Of a stretch of 64,000 nucleotides of DNA, positions 35,200 through 44,121 are shown in pieces. The position numbers and the translations under genes were made by a program. The notes beneath the pieces were generated by a model, which saw only the letters and a program-made list of their open reading frames with translations, ran no database searches and was not told the DNA's origin. The stretch covers positions 496,001 to 560,000 of the forward strand of contig NZ_QLZR01000001.1 of assembly GCF_003289955.1 (NCBI RefSeq), in the 5' to 3' direction. The stretch comes from Planococcus halotolerans (GTDB lineage Bacteria; Bacillota; Bacilli; Bacillales_A; Planococcaceae). Position 1 is the first letter of the stretch, and the number at the start of each line of letters is the position of its first letter.

Positions 35200-37012
35200 T
35201 GTGATCTCCTCCCCTGTCTTTCAATAACGCTGGGATTCTAATTTGAACGTCAGTTCCCTGATTTAGGCTGCTCGATAATGTCAGACCATATGTGCTGCCA
35301 AAATTAATGAGGATACGGGCCTGAACGTTCATTAAACCGAAATGATCATCACGTTTTGACATTGATCCTGCCTCGAGCATAAGGTTGATGTCCGCCAGCT
35401 TTTCCGGTTGGATACCGGAACCGTCGTCGCGCACTCCGAAGATGATTTCTTCCGTTCCGTCATTTCGACGTTCCCTTCTGACACTGATGTGTATATGCGT
35501 TTTATTGCCATATACAAGGCCATGCTTAATCGCATTTTCAATAAGCGGCTGGAGGATGAATTTGGGTGTGCCGTATTGCTCCGTATCCAGTTCTGTCTCA
35601 ATAGCAAAATCCAATTTCTCTTCAAAGCGGATTTTTTGAATGGTCAGGTAATCCTTGACATGGGACAGTTCATCCGAAATTGTTACTACATCCTCTTTGT
35701 TTCCTATTGAGAATCGCAACATGCGACCGAGCAGGGTAACCATTTCAATGACCGTATCTTTTTCGTCGTCTTCAACCGACATGGCGATCGTTTCCAATGT
35801 GTTGTACATAAAATGAGGATTGATCTGTGATTGCAAAGCATATAACTCTGCTTCTTTCTGTTTCAATTCAATCTGGTAGTTTTTACGGATCAGATCTTTT
35901 ATTTCCAACACCATTGAATTGAAATTATTGGCCAATATCCCGACTTCGTCTGTTGAGCCAGCCGGCAAATCAACGTCAAAATCTCCCTGCTCGACTTTTT
36001 TCATAACATTGGTCAGCTGATTAAGCGGCCTTGACACATTCCATGCCAGCAAAATGGAGATAGCGGTGCTGATCAAAACAAAAATCAAAAAAACAATAAT
36101 CGTTACATTTCGGACCAGATCGGTTCTTTCCGTTAAATTGCTTACCAATATACTGTGTGCCAGAATCCAATCCGTTTCTTGCAGATAATTTAAACTAATC
36201 AAACGGCTTTCATCTTCCTGTACAGTTCGAAAACTGCCGTCAATTTTAGGATAATCAGCGGATTCACGATCTGTTTCACGGATCATTGAAGGATCCGTAT
36301 GATAAATAATGCGTCCATTTTTATCCATCATCCATAAATTAGCATTTCCTTCATCATTCAATTCATCAACTACTTTTTTAAAAAATGTGCTTTCCACTGC
36401 AATCATGACCGTTCCCAAATCCGTCCTGTTTTCCAGGTCATTAAGCTGCTTCATGATAAGAATGAAAGGCGGATCTCCTTCAAAACGAAGTGAAGTCTGA
36501 TGTGGCAAAAGAAAAACCTCTTCGCCGTTAAGTTCAATATTTTGCCCATAGGAAAGCGATTGATCCAGTCCAAAATTGGAATATGGGATTTTCGTACTTT
36601 GAAAAATGCGGTCTTTTGACAACACAAAGACCCCCAGAATATCCGGACTTTCACCATTAATGAAGTTCCTGGACAGGTAAGTATTTACTGTAAATTCATC
36701 CTGCATAAGCGACGAGCGGTTTTGAAGCGCATCATTCCTCAGGATTTCCACAATCTGATCCGAATTATAAAGCACCTCAGGCAGGCTGCTGATTTCCCTG
36801 ATTTGGTTTGCTATGTTTTCATTAGCCTGGTCCAGGAGTTTGGGGATATATTCTCCCACTTGTTCTTCTATTGATGCTGTGTATTGGTTGTATGCAATGT
36901 ATCCTAATAATGACATTGGTATAAACGTCAACAGGAAGTATGTAACTATAAGTTTGGTTCGCAGTCTGTAGTTCTTAAATCGCCAGGCTTTAGAAATCAT
37001 ATTGATCCACAT
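35180..37012 (-). CDS. Sensor histidine kinase, LytS/YesM type
   Basis: About 610 residues. A membrane segment (about 19-40) precedes an extracellular sensing domain of about 240 residues. A second membrane segment and HAMP region (SRPLNQLTNVMKKVEQGDFD) follow, then the His_kinase domain with the phospho-accepting histidine in QINPHFMYNTLETIAM and an HATPase with LIENAIKHGL and GVRDDGSGI. The frame could begin at 37060, but that lies well inside the upstream lipoprotein gene. ATG 37012 or 37000 overlaps it by only about 11-23 nt and suits translational coupling; both have weak ribosome sites. It relays binding-protein occupancy to the response regulator encoded next. Confidence 0.9.
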   Translation of the reverse strand: MWINMISKAWRFKNYRLRTKLIVTYFLLTFIPMSLLGYIAYNQYTASIEEQVGEYIPKLLDQANENIANQIREISSLPEVLYNSDQIVEILRNDALQNRSSLMQDEFTVNTYLSRNFINGESPDILGVFVLSKDRIFQSTKIPYSNFGLDQSLSYGQNIELNGEEVFLLPHQTSLRFEGDPPFILIMKQLNDLENRTDLGTVMIAVESTFFKKVVDELNDEGNANLWMMDKNGRIIYHTDPSMIRETDRESADYPKIDGSFRTVQEDESRLISLNYLQETDWILAHSILVSNLTERTDLVRNVTIIVFLIFVLISTAISILLAWNVSRPLNQLTNVMKKVEQGDFDVDLPAGSTDEVGILANNFNSMVLEIKDLIRKNYQIELKQKEAELYALQSQINPHFMYNTLETIAMSVEDDEKDTVIEMVTLLGRMLRFSIGNKEDVVTISDELSHVKDYLTIQKIRFEEKLDFAIETELDTEQYGTPKFILQPLIENAIKHGLVYGNKTHIHISVRRERRNDGTEEIIFGVRDDGSGIQPEKLADINLMLEAGSMSKRDDHFGLMNVQARILINFGSTYGLTLSSSLNQGTDVQIRIPALLKDRGGDHNELKKN

Positions 37013-38039
37013 TTCCCGCCGTGAAATCCATCGGCTCTCCCATAATGACCATGTCATCAACCATCCTTATGTTTCCTACCTTGCGGATTTCCTGCCAATC
37101 GTAGGGATCGATGCCTTTCAGAGAATTATTCGCAAGCATTACTGTTAAATAACCTAATTTCTTGGGACTCCATAACGTTACAATCTGTGCGGATCCGTCT
37201 TTCAGGTATTCATTCATCGGATTCGGTGTAGACAATCCGACAACTGCCACTTCGCCTTCCCGCTCAAGTTCCTTGACTGCCTTTGCTGCCGCTGGAGGGC
37301 CGACTGATGAATTTCCGATAATACCTTTCAGGTCCGGATATTTCTCCAACAGATTTAAGGCTGAGGCGTAGGCCATTTGAGGATTGTCATCGTTAGCCGC
37401 CACTTCCACCAGAGTCATTTCCGGATAATATTCTTTTTGCTGAATTTTAATCCAATGAAGCCACTCGTTTAGATTTGAAGCCGTTAAAGCCCCAGTCATG
37501 ATAGCAAATTCTCCTTTTTCACCCGTGTTCCAGGCAAGGATGTCCATCAGATGGCGGCCAAGTGTTTCAGGATCGACCATATTGATGAAAAAGTCCCTTG
37601 CATGCGGAAGAGTATCAGCGTCCCAAGTGATTACTTTGATGCCTTTTCCTTTCGCTTCAAGCAAAATCGGTGCCAACTTTTCCGGATCATTTACTGACAC
37701 AGCGATGGCATCAACCCCATCTTCAATCAATTCTTCAATAATTATTATCTGCTGCTCAGCATCAGCGAAAGCAGGTCCTGTAAAAATAACGTTGATGCCT
37801 AAATCCTTAGCAGCTTCAAGCGCTCCCTCTTCCGCTGCATTAAAATAAGGAATATTAGCTACTTTCGGCACCACTGCAATCGTAATTTCCCTACTTCTGT
37901 CTGCATCGGTTTCCTCATAGGCAACTTTATCCAGCGTATAAATAACATCATATTTTTCCGAGCTATCCGGCGGCATAGAGCAAGCGCTAACAATCAACAA
38001 AATACACACTAGGTAAAAAAGTATTTTTAAAGCTTTCAA
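36990..38039 (-). CDS. Sugar-binding lipoprotein of a three-component sensor (AraP-like)
   Basis: 349 residues. The lipoprotein signal ends VSAC with C20. The body is a ribose-type periplasmic binding protein: AVVPKVANIPYFNAAEEGAL, IIEELIEDGVDAIAVSVNDP, GNSSVGPPAAAKAV and TLWSPKKLGYLTVML. It is encoded with a histidine kinase and response regulator, not with permeases, matching the AraPST/XynDCX-type systems described in Geobacillus where a binding protein presents sugar to the kinase. The start is TTG at 38039 with GAGGTG upstream. Rhamnose is the likely ligand because the next operon is the rhamnose importer, but this is inferred. Confidence 0.88.
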   Translation of the reverse strand: MKALKILFYLVCILLIVSACSMPPDSSEKYDVIYTLDKVAYEETDADRSREITIAVVPKVANIPYFNAAEEGALEAAKDLGINVIFTGPAFADAEQQIIIIEELIEDGVDAIAVSVNDPEKLAPILLEAKGKGIKVITWDADTLPHARDFFINMVDPETLGRHLMDILAWNTGEKGEFAIMTGALTASNLNEWLHWIKIQQKEYYPEMTLVEVAANDDNPQMAYASALNLLEKYPDLKGIIGNSSVGPPAAAKAVKELEREGEVAVVGLSTPNPMNEYLKDGSAQIVTLWSPKKLGYLTVMLANNSLKGIDPYDWQEIRKVGNIRMVDDMVIMGEPMDFTAGNVDQYDF

Positions 38040-38149
38040 CTTACCACACCTCGCTCCCCGGGCAATCTAGCTGCATTGGTTAAAACTGTCTATTTGTTCT
38101 TATATTAGCATTATTCTGATAACTATTCTTTATTTTTTATAAAGGAAAT

Positions 38150-38182
38150 AATAAAAAGAGTGACTGCAGGCAGTCACTCAAA
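38150..38182 (-). terminator. Terminator after the fucose-isomerase-like gene
   Basis: GAGTGACTG (38158-38166) and CAGTCACTC (38171-38179) form a perfect stem with a four-base loop, followed on the minus strand by TTTTTATTATTT. The stop of the gene is at 38195. Confidence 0.92.
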
Positions 38183-38194
38183 AATTTTTGCTCT

Positions 38195-39694
38195 TTATAA
38201 AGTCACAGTTTTGCAAGCCAGCAATTCGCCGACTTTCCGGAAAATTTCAGTATTCCTGCCTACTGACATGGCGAAGTGATGTGTCGGCGCTTCCATAAAC
38301 CATTCTTCCATGAATTGATCTGGATGCTTTCCGAATTTCACAGGAGTTTGAGTATTGCCGACATGGATGATTTCTCCATCCGTCGATTCTCCTTCACTGA
38401 TAATCAGTTTAAGATTTCCATCTCCGGTTTGTGTGACATTCAAAAGCGTTACCGGTCCGGTACGTACTTTGGCTTCAACCGAAACTCCGGTTCCCTGCTT
38501 GCCATGATACAATCCCATTCCACGGAGAATTGGCTTGCCTTCCGAAATTGCGATATGGAAAGGACCGTCATGGCCCAATAAAAGCGTTTCATCGTCGTAG
38601 TCCACCGTCATCACTTCCGAAAAACTTCCTCCGGTTCCCAGGATATCGGCAATTTTCATGGCAATAGCAGTCTTCAAATCTCCTTCGCCAGAGCAAGGGA
38701 TTCCTTTAGCCGTTAGTAAGGAATGACCAATAATGAAACCGGATTGCAGTTTTTCAAAATAGCTGCCGGGCTCGCCATGATAATAATAAGTCAACGCATC
38801 CAAATCGAACTCTTTGACCATTTTCTCTTGGGCTGCTGCGACTTTACAGGACCAGTCCAATTGTTCCTGTGTCGGCTTTCTGGCAATCGGATCAGAAGGG
38901 GAATCACCACTGATTTCGAACATCCGCTCGACTTCTTCCAGCTTCCGCTTTACATCCATGTCGGTGACATCTTTCATCATCTTATCGAGGTCGCCCATCT
39001 CCAGAACTTCCACATGGAGACCTGTCTGTGCCTGTATCATTGTAAAGTCACTGTACATATCAAGCATCCCATTATAGGTATTCCCCAAAAATCCGAATCG
39101 GCTTTCTCGCAGAGTACGTGGAACAGCAGCCGCACGAATCCACTCTTCAATCTTTTTCCACGCTCGTGTCGCTTCCATACGGTGGCTGGTCTTTTCATCA
39201 GCCAGCGAAATTTCAGGTGTCTCTTCCAATCCAAGCAAGCCGCTGACCAGGCGAAACGGAATTTTCGCACGGTTAAATGCATTTGCGATTTCAGGAACCG
39301 GGCATGCACCGCAATGGGCAAGCCACTCTCCAGTCGTTGTATCCCTGTAGTTGATCCTGGCTGTCGGCTGCAGATTCAGAATTATAACAGGCGCCTTGCA
39401 GATTTGGTGGACCGGCAATACGGCTGAACTTGTTGAATAGGTGGCAGAGTGGCAAAAAATCAGGTCGACATTCTGCTCATTGAACCAATACCCTGCTTTT
39501 CTCGCTTCTGATTCCGTATCCACCAATCCATAATTCACTACATCCCCATGCACGGACATCTTTTTTTCAAGAAATTTACCATATTCCTCAATTCGTTCCT
39601 TTAACCCTGGAAACTGGTTCCAATATGCCTTCAAGCCAATTGTATAAATCCCTATTCGTGCTTTTTTTGCCGGTTTTAGCGCTTCAAACTCCAT
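38195..39694 (-). CDS. L-fucose/L-arabinose isomerase-family protein
   Basis: 499 residues of the fucose-isomerase-like family (COG2407). The N-terminal Rossmann-like half has IGIYTIGLKAYWNQFPGL and VDLIFCHSATYSTSSAVLPV. The middle has APVIILNLQPTARINY. The C-terminal barrel has PCSGEGDLKTAIAMKIADIL, GHDGPFHIAISEGKPIL and HHFAMSVG. The likely reaction is aldose-ketose isomerisation of a 6-deoxy sugar or pentose, with the substrate undefined. It is a single-gene transcript divergent from an AraC regulator, between the rhamnose sensor and the uronate genes. GGGGATG precedes its ATG. Confidence 0.83.
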   Translation of the reverse strand: MEFEALKPAKKARIGIYTIGLKAYWNQFPGLKERIEEYGKFLEKKMSVHGDVVNYGLVDTESEARKAGYWFNEQNVDLIFCHSATYSTSSAVLPVHQICKAPVIILNLQPTARINYRDTTTGEWLAHCGACPVPEIANAFNRAKIPFRLVSGLLGLEETPEISLADEKTSHRMEATRAWKKIEEWIRAAAVPRTLRESRFGFLGNTYNGMLDMYSDFTMIQAQTGLHVEVLEMGDLDKMMKDVTDMDVKRKLEEVERMFEISGDSPSDPIARKPTQEQLDWSCKVAAAQEKMVKEFDLDALTYYYHGEPGSYFEKLQSGFIIGHSLLTAKGIPCSGEGDLKTAIAMKIADILGTGGSFSEVMTVDYDDETLLLGHDGPFHIAISEGKPILRGMGLYHGKQGTGVSVEAKVRTGPVTLLNVTQTGDGNLKLIISEGESTDGEIIHVGNTQTPVKFGKHPDQFMEEWFMEAPTHHFAMSVGRNTEIFRKVGELLACKTVTL

Positions 39695-39713
39695 CTATTC
39701 ATCCCCTTTTTTA

Positions 39714-39730
39714 CTGAAATAACAGAATTA
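39714..39730. promoter_or_regulatory. Direct repeat 1 in divergent AraC/isomerase promoter region
   Basis: CTGAAATAACAGAATTA is repeated almost exactly at 39778-39795 (one extra A), about 64 bp, or six helical turns, away. It is a candidate AraC-regulator half-site flanking both promoters. Confidence 0.55.
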
Positions 39731-39737
39731 CTTTGAT

Positions 39738-39751
39738 TGTATCCGTTTACA
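39738..39751. promoter_or_regulatory. cre-like box in the divergent promoter region
   Basis: TGTATCCGTTTACA fits the consensus TGWNANCGNTNWCA at 13 of 14 positions, between the two direct repeats. A TATAAT at 39767-39772 is a possible -10 for the plus-strand AraC gene. Confidence 0.55.
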
Positions 39752-39777
39752 AATATTGATACATCCTATAATATTGT

Positions 39778-39795
39778 CTGAAAATAACAGAATAT
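39778..39795. promoter_or_regulatory. Direct repeat 2 in divergent promoter region
   Basis: CTGAAAATAACAGAATAT, the partner of 39714-39730, ends just before the AraC gene's ribosome site. Confidence 0.55.
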
Positions 39796-39809
39796 TGCGG
39801 AGGTTTAAG

Positions 39810-40682
39810 ATGACGAAGCATTATCGTGAAAAGGCGGCTCATAACTGGTCAGAAGATTCTATCCGGCTGATCACCACGCCCAGCCGGTCAGCAAAAAGCT
39901 CTTTTTTCTATGTGGAAGAAGCCGGTTACTTTCAAACTAAGCCGGGGTATTTCACCGAACGAGAAAAGCTGAACTCCTATTTCATTGTCTACACATTAGA
40001 CGGAAAAGGTTTTTTAACTTACCATGGTCACAAATACAAATTGCAAAAAAATCAGGCATTTTTTATTTCCTGCATGGATTATCAGCATTATGAGACTGAT
40101 CAAGAGGAACTATGGGAATTTAACTGGGTCCACCTCAATGGTTCCTCAATCAGTGATTACTATCACTATTTTCAATCTGCTGATTCCCCCGTCGTAACTA
40201 TCAAGAATTCAAGTGACTTCAAATCATCTTTTCAGCAATTAATCCAGAACCACCAGAATTTCACCGCTCATTCTGAACCTATAAGTTCCAAACTGCTGAC
40301 TGACCTGCTAACTGAATTGCTGTGTTCTATTCACAGTAAATTCGAAACTGAAACTTATATCCCCGACACTATGCAAGCAATAATCCGATACCTTGAAAAG
40401 TATTTCAACACCGCTGTATCCCTTGATCATCTGGCGGCCCGCTTCAACCTCAGCAAGTACCACTTGGCGAGAGAATTCAAAAAATATGCAGGAATCAGTC
40501 CCCATGAGTTCCTCATCACCTGCCGGATTACTTATGCGAAAAATGCTCTCAAGTATTCCAATGATTCCATTTCTGAGATTGCCGAAGATGCAGGCATCCC
40601 AAATGTCAGCCATTTTATCAATTTGTTCAAAGATCGTGAAGGCACCACTCCTCTTGCATACCGAAAGAAATGGCGGATTTGA
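39810..40682 (+). CDS. AraC-family transcriptional regulator
   Basis: About 290 residues. The N-terminal cupin-like ligand domain (about 25-150) has YFIVYTLDGKGFLTYHGHKY and FNWVHLNGSSISDYY. The C-terminal AraC DNA-binding domain has VSLDHLAARFNLSKYHLARE and SISEIAEDAGIPNVSHFINL. I start it at ATG 39810, where GCGGAGG is well placed, not at 39756, which would lie in the promoter region. It is divergent from the fucose-isomerase-like gene with shared repeats between them, so it most likely controls that gene. Confidence 0.9.
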   Translation: MTKHYREKAAHNWSEDSIRLITTPSRSAKSSFFYVEEAGYFQTKPGYFTEREKLNSYFIVYTLDGKGFLTYHGHKYKLQKNQAFFISCMDYQHYETDQEELWEFNWVHLNGSSISDYYHYFQSADSPVVTIKNSSDFKSSFQQLIQNHQNFTAHSEPISSKLLTDLLTELLCSIHSKFETETYIPDTMQAIIRYLEKYFNTAVSLDHLAARFNLSKYHLAREFKKYAGISPHEFLITCRITYAKNALKYSNDSISEIAEDAGIPNVSHFINLFKDREGTTPLAYRKKWRI

Positions 40683-40762
40683 TATAGCAGGGAAATGCTT
40701 AAATAAAAAAGTTCCAGTGATTACTATAAGCCAATCTTTAATTTTTTCAAAAACGTATTATA

Positions 40763-40927
40763 ATGCCGCCATTTGCCGCTGAACATTGGGGAGAGACAGC
40801 CCGCTCCTTCATGCAGCGGATCTCTCCTGAAGCACGGATCGACATACTGGGAGGCCATTTAATGCTTTGGGAACACAGCGAGAAGTTCAATGAAATACTC
40901 GAAAGTTTTTTGAAGAGCGATGCCTAG
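40763..40927 (+). pseudogene. Truncated alpha/beta-hydrolase remnant (C-terminal end)
   Basis: A 54-residue frame whose sequence, ending GGHLMLWEHSEKFNEILESF plus a few residues, looks like the C-terminus of an alpha/beta-hydrolase with the catalytic-histidine loop (GGHLMLWEH). An in-frame stop at 40739 lies just upstream and the rest of the fold (nucleophile elbow, acid) is absent. No ribosome site is visible. I read it as a decayed remnant, though a small expressed protein cannot be excluded. Confidence 0.6.
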
Positions 40928-40942
40928 GCGTTGTTTTTTTTT
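40914..40942 (+). terminator. Probable terminator after the hydrolase remnant
   Basis: CGATGCC and GGCGTTG (wobble-paired arms around TA) are followed by eight T residues. It may also end the AraC transcript. The following stretch to 41188 shows no gene. Confidence 0.55.
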
Positions 40943-41188
40943 ACGTTCATATAAATATTGAGGGGATTGTATAGGCATTTATGATCTAATCGGTTGCTTT
41001 ACTCGTATTGCATAGAAGACTTCGTCTTATATCTTCACTTTCTGGTTTATCAAATACTGAATGGGGGTAGTTGTTAATTAGGTCTTAATGCTTATTATTT
41101 CCAATTCGTTTTTAGCGTATAGTCCTATTATAAACTGAAAAATAACCTGAAGAATGAATTCAGCATCTCTGAGAAAGCAGGATTTCAC

Positions 41189-42061
41189 ATGCGGAAAAAT
41201 TACAGTGTTTATATGTTTGGAGCCTTTTTGGGAACAGGTTCGCTTATTGGACTTGCTTTCGCCTCTATCGTTCGATTCCTTATAGCGGTGCCGGAAAACG
41301 AAGTCTTGTCTCTGTATTTATTGGCGCTTGGAGCCGGTTTGGTTAGTGGCGCTGCTAGTTTTTTAATAAATTATTCTTTTATTCGTTCGATCATCGGGCA
41401 TTTTAGGGAAGTCCTCGCCCGCATTCATGAAGAAGATTACAGAGCACGCGTGAATTTCTCAGGCGGTGATATGATCGGTTTACTGGCAGATGACGTGAAT
41501 TGCGCACTTGAACATCTGGAAGAGAAAAATGACGAAGTGCTTCACGACGAGTTGACCGGCTTGCCGAACCGGCAATTTCTAAAGCAGTATCACCGGAAAA
41601 ATTCAGGCTGGCTGGCTCAACAGAAGACCGCCTTTCTGTTCTTTGATCTGGATAAGTTCAAGGAAATCAACGACCAGTACGGCCACCTCTATGGAGATAA
41701 AGTTCTGATAGAAGTTGCAGGAAGGATAAGAGCTGCTCTGGCTGAAGATGAATTCCTGGTGAGGCTGAGCGGTGATGAATTTCTTCTTGTCGCCAAGCTA
41801 TCAGAAGATTGCAAGGGCAAAGACCTTGCCGAACAATTGATGGCGCTTTTCTTTGAACCTTTCAATATCAACGGCACCTTGCAGCAGCTGCATACCAGCA
41901 TCGGCGTAAGCAATGCGCCCACTGACGGCGAGAATCTGGCCGACCTGATCCGCAAGGCTGATTTCGCCATGTACAAAGCCAAGAAACAGGAAGGGCTTTC
42001 TTATTATCTGTTTCAACAGCAAGGTGAAGTTCATGTGGCGGAGATGGTTGAGCGTTGTTGA
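41189..42061 (+). CDS. Membrane GGDEF-domain protein (putative diguanylate cyclase)
   Basis: 290 residues. Two membrane helices (about 9-34 and 41-65) precede a HAMP-like linker (about 66-118) and a GGDEF domain (about 118-280) with DELTGLPNRQFL, FFDLDKFKEINDQYGH and the signature loop SGDEF at 194-198. The first glycine is serine, a variant seen in some active cyclases; the metal- and GTP-binding aspartates and lysine are kept. No RxxD inhibitory site lies just before the loop. It would make cyclic di-GMP at the membrane. The ribosome site is weak. It is monocistronic and unlinked to the sugar genes on either side. Confidence 0.87.
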   Translation: MRKNYSVYMFGAFLGTGSLIGLAFASIVRFLIAVPENEVLSLYLLALGAGLVSGAASFLINYSFIRSIIGHFREVLARIHEEDYRARVNFSGGDMIGLLADDVNCALEHLEEKNDEVLHDELTGLPNRQFLKQYHRKNSGWLAQQKTAFLFFDLDKFKEINDQYGHLYGDKVLIEVAGRIRAALAEDEFLVRLSGDEFLLVAKLSEDCKGKDLAEQLMALFFEPFNINGTLQQLHTSIGVSNAPTDGENLADLIRKADFAMYKAKKQEGLSYYLFQQQGEVHVAEMVERC

Positions 42062-42111
42062 TGCTCGGTATTCTACTCATTCAATTTCTGATCGGTTCTT
42101 AAAACTGCAAT

Positions 42112-42166
42112 AGAAAAGAGACAGCTCTAATGGGATTAAAACCATTTGAACTGTCTCTTCTTTATT
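42112..42166. terminator. Bidirectional terminator between convergent genes
   Basis: AAGAGACAG (42116-42124) and CTGTCTCTT (42151-42159) bracket an inner AATGG/CCATT pairing, with A/T tracts on both sides. It serves the GGDEF gene and the first uronate operon. Confidence 0.85.
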
Positions 42167-42182
42167 GTCCAGTGAAAAAATA

Positions 42183-43031
42183 TTATACACCAGAATAAGA
42201 CATAAATCCGCCATCCACAGGAACTGTGATGCCCGTTACAAAACCGGACATATTATCATCTGCCAGCCACAATAATGTGCCGAGCAAATCTTCCGGTTTA
42301 CCGAAGCGTTTCATCGGTGTATGGGAAATAATCTTGTTGGATCTTTCTGTTAAGGATCCATCTTCATTGGTTAGAAGATTTTTGTTTTGTTCGGTAAGGA
42401 AAAACCCGGGAGCAATCGCGTTGACTCGCAGGCCAGCGTCTGCAAAATGGACCGCAAGCCATTGCGTCAGGTTTTCGATTCCCGCTTTTGCTGCACTGTA
42501 TGCAGGAACTTTTGTCATGGGTGATGGCGCACTCATCGACGACATGTTAATAATGGTACATCCCTGGCGATTCACCATATCCTTAGCGAAAATCTGAGTC
42601 GGGATTAAAGTTCCCATAATGTTCAAATCGAAGACAAAGCCAAAACCTTCTTTGGTTAAGTCGAAAAATGTCTTGGTGTTTTCTTTATCCAGGTCTTCGG
42701 AGCTGAAAGTTTCGTTTGTGGTAATCCCTTCAGGATGGTTACCGCCCGCTCCGTTAATCAGGATATCGCATTTGCCGAATTTCTCTGTGACTTCAGCATG
42801 CGCCTGTTTAACGCTTTCCTCATTCAAAACATCACAGGCTATGGCAATCGCTATGCCGCCCGCATTTATGATGTCTTCTTCCACTGCTTTGCCTTTTTCA
42901 GCCGTCCGGTTCAATATAGCCACTTTGGCTCCCTGCCGTCCGAGTTCACGTGCCATCGCACTGCAAAGAACACCGCTGCCGCCGGTGACGACAGCAACTT
43001 TCCCTTTAAAATTACCGTTCAGTTCAAGCAT
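42183..43031 (-). CDS. uxuB: D-mannonate oxidoreductase (fructuronate reductase), SDR type, copy 1
   Basis: 282 residues of the short-chain dehydrogenase family, resembling B. subtilis UxuB (YjmF), which reduces D-fructuronate to D-mannonate with NADH. The glycine motif [12 protein letters not shown] is at about 16-27, NGAGGNHP follows, and the catalytic YSAAK lies after [21 protein letters not shown] is shared with the paralog at 50146-50982. It overlaps the uxuA stop by eight bases. It is the last gene of the first uronate operon. Confidence 0.9.
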   Translation of the reverse strand: MLELNGNFKGKVAVVTGGSGVLCSAMARELGRQGAKVAILNRTAEKGKAVEEDIINAGGIAIAIACDVLNEESVKQAHAEVTEKFGKCDILINGAGGNHPEGITTNETFSSEDLDKENTKTFFDLTKEGFGFVFDLNIMGTLIPTQIFAKDMVNRQGCTIINMSSMSAPSPMTKVPAYSAAKAGIENLTQWLAVHFADAGLRVNAIAPGFFLTEQNKNLLTNEDGSLTERSNKIISHTPMKRFGKPEDLLGTLLWLADDNMSGFVTGITVPVDGGFMSYSGV

Positions 43032-44103
43032 TCTTCACACCTCTTTCCGTTCTTTCAAGCGAATCCCAGATTCCCCAAAGATACATGATTCCGAGAGCCC
43101 GGTCATATAAACCATAGCCGGGCCTGCAGACTTCATCCCAAATATGCCGTCCGTGGTCCGGTCGAGTGTAACCCGTATAGCCGATATCATGGAATGCTTT
43201 GACAATACCGTATATATCCAGGGATCCGTCACTTGTTTTATGTGACGTCTCGATGAAATCGCCGTTGTCATAGTGCTTTAAATTCCGGATATGGGCAAAA
43301 TGAATCCGGTCGCCGAATTCCCGGATGATTTCCGGTATATCATTTGCCGGATTGGCACCCAGTGAACCGCTGCATAACGTAATGCCGTTGTATAGATTAT
43401 CCACCAGCCCTAGAAACTTCCGGATATTCTCCTTACTGGTGATGATGCGCGGCAAACCGAAAACGGACCACGGCGGATCATCTGGATGGATTGCCATTCG
43501 GATGTCATTTTCTTCTGCAACAGGGATAATCTCTTCCAGGAAGTACTTCAGGTTTTCCCATAGCTTTTCTTCAGATACTTTTTCATAGGCAGCAAACAGA
43601 TCTGTCAGCTGATTTAGGCGTTCCGGTTCCCAGCCTGGCATGGAAAAGTCTTTATTCTTTAATACGTTTTCCACTAGATCCATCGGGAGCATATTATCAA
43701 CTTTCGCTTTTTCGTAAAACAGAGCCGTCGAACCATCTTCCATTTCCTTGAACATGTCAGTCCGGATCCAGTCGAAGACAGGCATGAAATTATAGCAGAT
43801 TACTTTTACGCCGACTTTTGCCAGTTCACGGATCGTTTCTTTATAGTTCTCAATGTAGCTGTCTCTGCTTTCAAGACCAAGCTTAATATCTTCGTGGACA
43901 TTGACACTTTCCACTACATCAATATTAAAACCGTAGCGGTCCGCCTGTTCTTTTACTTCCCGGATTCTTTCGAGCGGCCATTTCTCTCCAGCCGCCACAT
44001 CATGTAAAGCCCAAACTACTCCTGTTACACCCGGAATCTGCTTAATATGGGATAAGGGTATTGAGTCATCGTTTTCTCCAAACCACCTGAATGTCATCTG
44101 CAT
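43024..44103 (-). CDS. uxuA: D-mannonate dehydratase, copy 1
   Basis: About 359 residues of the UxuA family (TIM-barrel), dehydrating D-mannonate to 2-keto-3-deoxygluconate. It begins [20 protein letters not shown] and has [51 protein letters not shown] and [13 protein letters not shown], which provide metal-binding His, Cys and Asp residues. ATG 44103 is best spaced from AGGTG; GTG 44112 lies within it. A second uxuA is at 60462-61538, so the organism carries two. Confidence 0.95.
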   Translation of the reverse strand: MQMTFRWFGENDDSIPLSHIKQIPGVTGVVWALHDVAAGEKWPLERIREVKEQADRYGFNIDVVESVNVHEDIKLGLESRDSYIENYKETIRELAKVGVKVICYNFMPVFDWIRTDMFKEMEDGSTALFYEKAKVDNMLPMDLVENVLKNKDFSMPGWEPERLNQLTDLFAAYEKVSEEKLWENLKYFLEEIIPVAEENDIRMAIHPDDPPWSVFGLPRIITSKENIRKFLGLVDNLYNGITLCSGSLGANPANDIPEIIREFGDRIHFAHIRNLKHYDNGDFIETSHKTSDGSLDIYGIVKAFHDIGYTGYTRPDHGRHIWDEVCRPGYGLYDRALGIMYLWGIWDSLERTERGVKNA

Positions 44104-44121
44104 ATTTATCACCTAACTGTT

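Noticed and set aside
36990-37060. 71-bp overlap of the kinase frame with the lipoprotein gene as a possible fusion or frameshift
   Set aside because: It disappears when the kinase starts at 37012 or 37000, giving a small overlap typical of translational coupling.
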